DNA of 7,678 nucleotides, taken from NCBI GenBank assembly GCA_030917225.1, contig JAUPVD010000479.1, positions 1 to 7,678 of the forward strand, given 5' to 3'. How positions within the stretch are numbered: the stretch's first letter is position 1; each line of letters begins with the position of its first letter. Below, one piece after another: positions 6,418-7,678 of the stretch. The notes beneath the pieces are model-generated. The model was not told where the DNA came from, made no database searches, and worked only from the letters and a program-made list of their open reading frames with translations. Origin of the DNA: Pseudomonadota bacterium. GTDB lineage: Bacteria; Pseudomonadota; Gammaproteobacteria; Burkholderiales; Rhodocyclaceae. The position numbers and the translations under genes were made by a program.

Positions 6418-6858
6418 GTGAAATTCCTTTGTACCTTTCCCCTGTTCGCGGCCCTGCTGTTGGGCAGCATCCCCGCCCACGCACGTGACGAGCATCTCAG
6501 CCTGCCGCTCAAGGAAGCCCTCGAAACACCAGCCGCCCAGTCAAAACTCGACAAGGGGGTGAAACTCTATTTTGGCAAGCAGAAGCACCCAAAACCGTCC
6601 AAGACGCTGGGCGAGTGGAAAACCAACAAGAAGACCAACGCTTTCAACAAGACCGACAAGGAAGCGTGCGAGTGGACCTTCCTTAGCGCCGTGCTCGAAC
6701 TGCAGGAGCGTGCGCGAAAGGAAGGAGGCAATGCCGTCATCAACATCGTGAGCAACTACAAGAGCCACGAAAAAAGCAGCGAGACCGAATACACCTGCGG
6801 CGCTGGCGGCCTGATGGCCGGAGTAGCCTTCAAGGGCACGGTCGTGAAACTGCCCTGA
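6418..6858 (+). CDS. Small exported protein of the so-called excinuclease-subunit-like family
   Basis: A 146-residue protein starting at GTG 6418, supported by GAGG eight bases upstream (6406-6409); an in-frame ATG at 6280 lies inside the previous gene and is rejected. Residues 1-22 form a Sec signal peptide ending in AHA. The mature protein is Lys-rich (LYFGKQKHPKPSKTLGEWKT, 50-69) and carries ALT-like helix text AVLELQERARKEGGNAVINI (91-110), then a Gly-rich end, TCGAGGLMAGVAFKGTVVKL (126-145). Proteins of this look are commonly annotated as excinuclease ATPase subunit, which is misleading: no nucleotide-binding motif is present and it is exported. The GGNAVINI element recalls small-envelope folds such as YbjQ or RcsF-type domains, where an internal G-x-NA-V motif recurs. 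Two cysteines (84, 127) could form a disulfide. Function unknown. Confidence 0.82.
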   Translation: MKFLCTFPLFAALLLGSIPAHARDEHLSLPLKEALETPAAQSKLDKGVKLYFGKQKHPKPSKTLGEWKTNKKTNAFNKTDKEACEWTFLSAVLELQERARKEGGNAVINIVSNYKSHEKSSETEYTCGAGGLMAGVAFKGTVVKLP

Positions 6859-6872
6859 TTTGCCAACGACCG
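6833..6872 (+). other. Two competing weak hairpins around the 6858 stop codon
   Basis: CGGTCGT (6839-6845) pairs with ACGACCG (6866-6872) over a 20-base loop, while AGGGCA (6833-6838) pairs with TGCCCT (6851-6856) over a 12-base loop; the second crosses the first, so they are not compatible as a simple nested fold. Only the mixed run ATATTTCTTT follows. This does not look like an efficient terminator, and read-through into the next gene is likely. Confidence 0.2.
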
Positions 6873-6894
6873 ATATTTCTTTCACGAACACGCC

Positions 6895-6900
6895 AAGGGG
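6895..6900 (+). promoter_or_regulatory. Shine-Dalgarno AAGGGG for the FGE-like gene
   Basis: AAGGGG lies nine bases before ATG 6910, in the 51-base gap after the previous gene. It fixes the start of the FGE-like protein with its full signal peptide. I see no promoter in this gap. Confidence 0.6.
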
Positions 6901-6909
6901 AAAAAACAG

Positions 6910-7677
<768 letters not shown>

Positions 7678-7678
7678 C

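Noticed and set aside
5811..6554. Minus-strand 247-residue open frame
   Set aside because: It covers the acyltransferase domain and the next gene's signal peptide in antisense and shows no domain; shadow frame.
6833..6880. Possible terminator after the small exported protein
   Set aside because: The stems are short with long loops and compete with each other, and only a mixed AT stretch follows; not a convincing intrinsic terminator.

Overview
The window reads as one co-directional, plus-strand operon segment from a GC-rich (roughly 60%) Gram-negative bacterium. Signal peptides, lipid-modifying enzymes and codon use fit a betaproteobacterium, perhaps of the Rhodocyclales type; that placement is inferred from gene style and cannot be settled from this window. 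The core is a partial aryl polyene (APE) biosynthetic gene cluster. Eight consecutive genes (546-6401) follow the order apeC-D-E-F-G-H-I-J as I recall it from described APE clusters.

Layout. Bases 1-102 hold a probable extended -10 promoter (TGATATAAT, 59-67), a short inverted repeat and a strong Shine-Dalgarno. A small exported protein of unknown function follows (103-531). The biosynthetic block then runs: a chain-length-factor-like ketosynthase half lacking the catalytic Cys (546-1214), a PlsC-type acyltransferase (1211-1987), two acyl carrier proteins (1974-2237 and 2266-2511), a COG4648-type membrane protein (2518-3093), a short AMP-forming aryl-acid ligase (3101-4363), an ApeI-type hotdog dehydratase (4360-4719), and a glycosyltransferase fused to a lipid acyltransferase (4716-6401). 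Several junctions are 4-base ATGA/GTGA overlaps, which suggests translational coupling. Two more exported proteins follow: a small protein of the type usually misnamed excinuclease subunit (6418-6858) and a formylglycine-generating-enzyme-like protein that lacks both catalytic cysteines (6910-7677).

How the parts work together (family knowledge plus inference): the ligase loads an aryl acid such as 4-hydroxybenzoate onto an ACP. The ketosynthase/chain-length-factor pair, a ketoreductase and the dehydratase extend it to a conjugated polyene. The acyltransferase and the glycosyltransferase-acyltransferase fusion then attach it to a glycolipid-like anchor for the outer membrane. The catalytic ketosynthases, ketoreductase, second dehydratase (ApeP), thioesterase, LolA-like protein and MMPL-type exporter expected in such a cluster are not in this window and presumably lie downstream or elsewhere. 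The least understood parts are the three exported proteins bracketing the synthase genes, especially the cysteine-less FGE-like protein.
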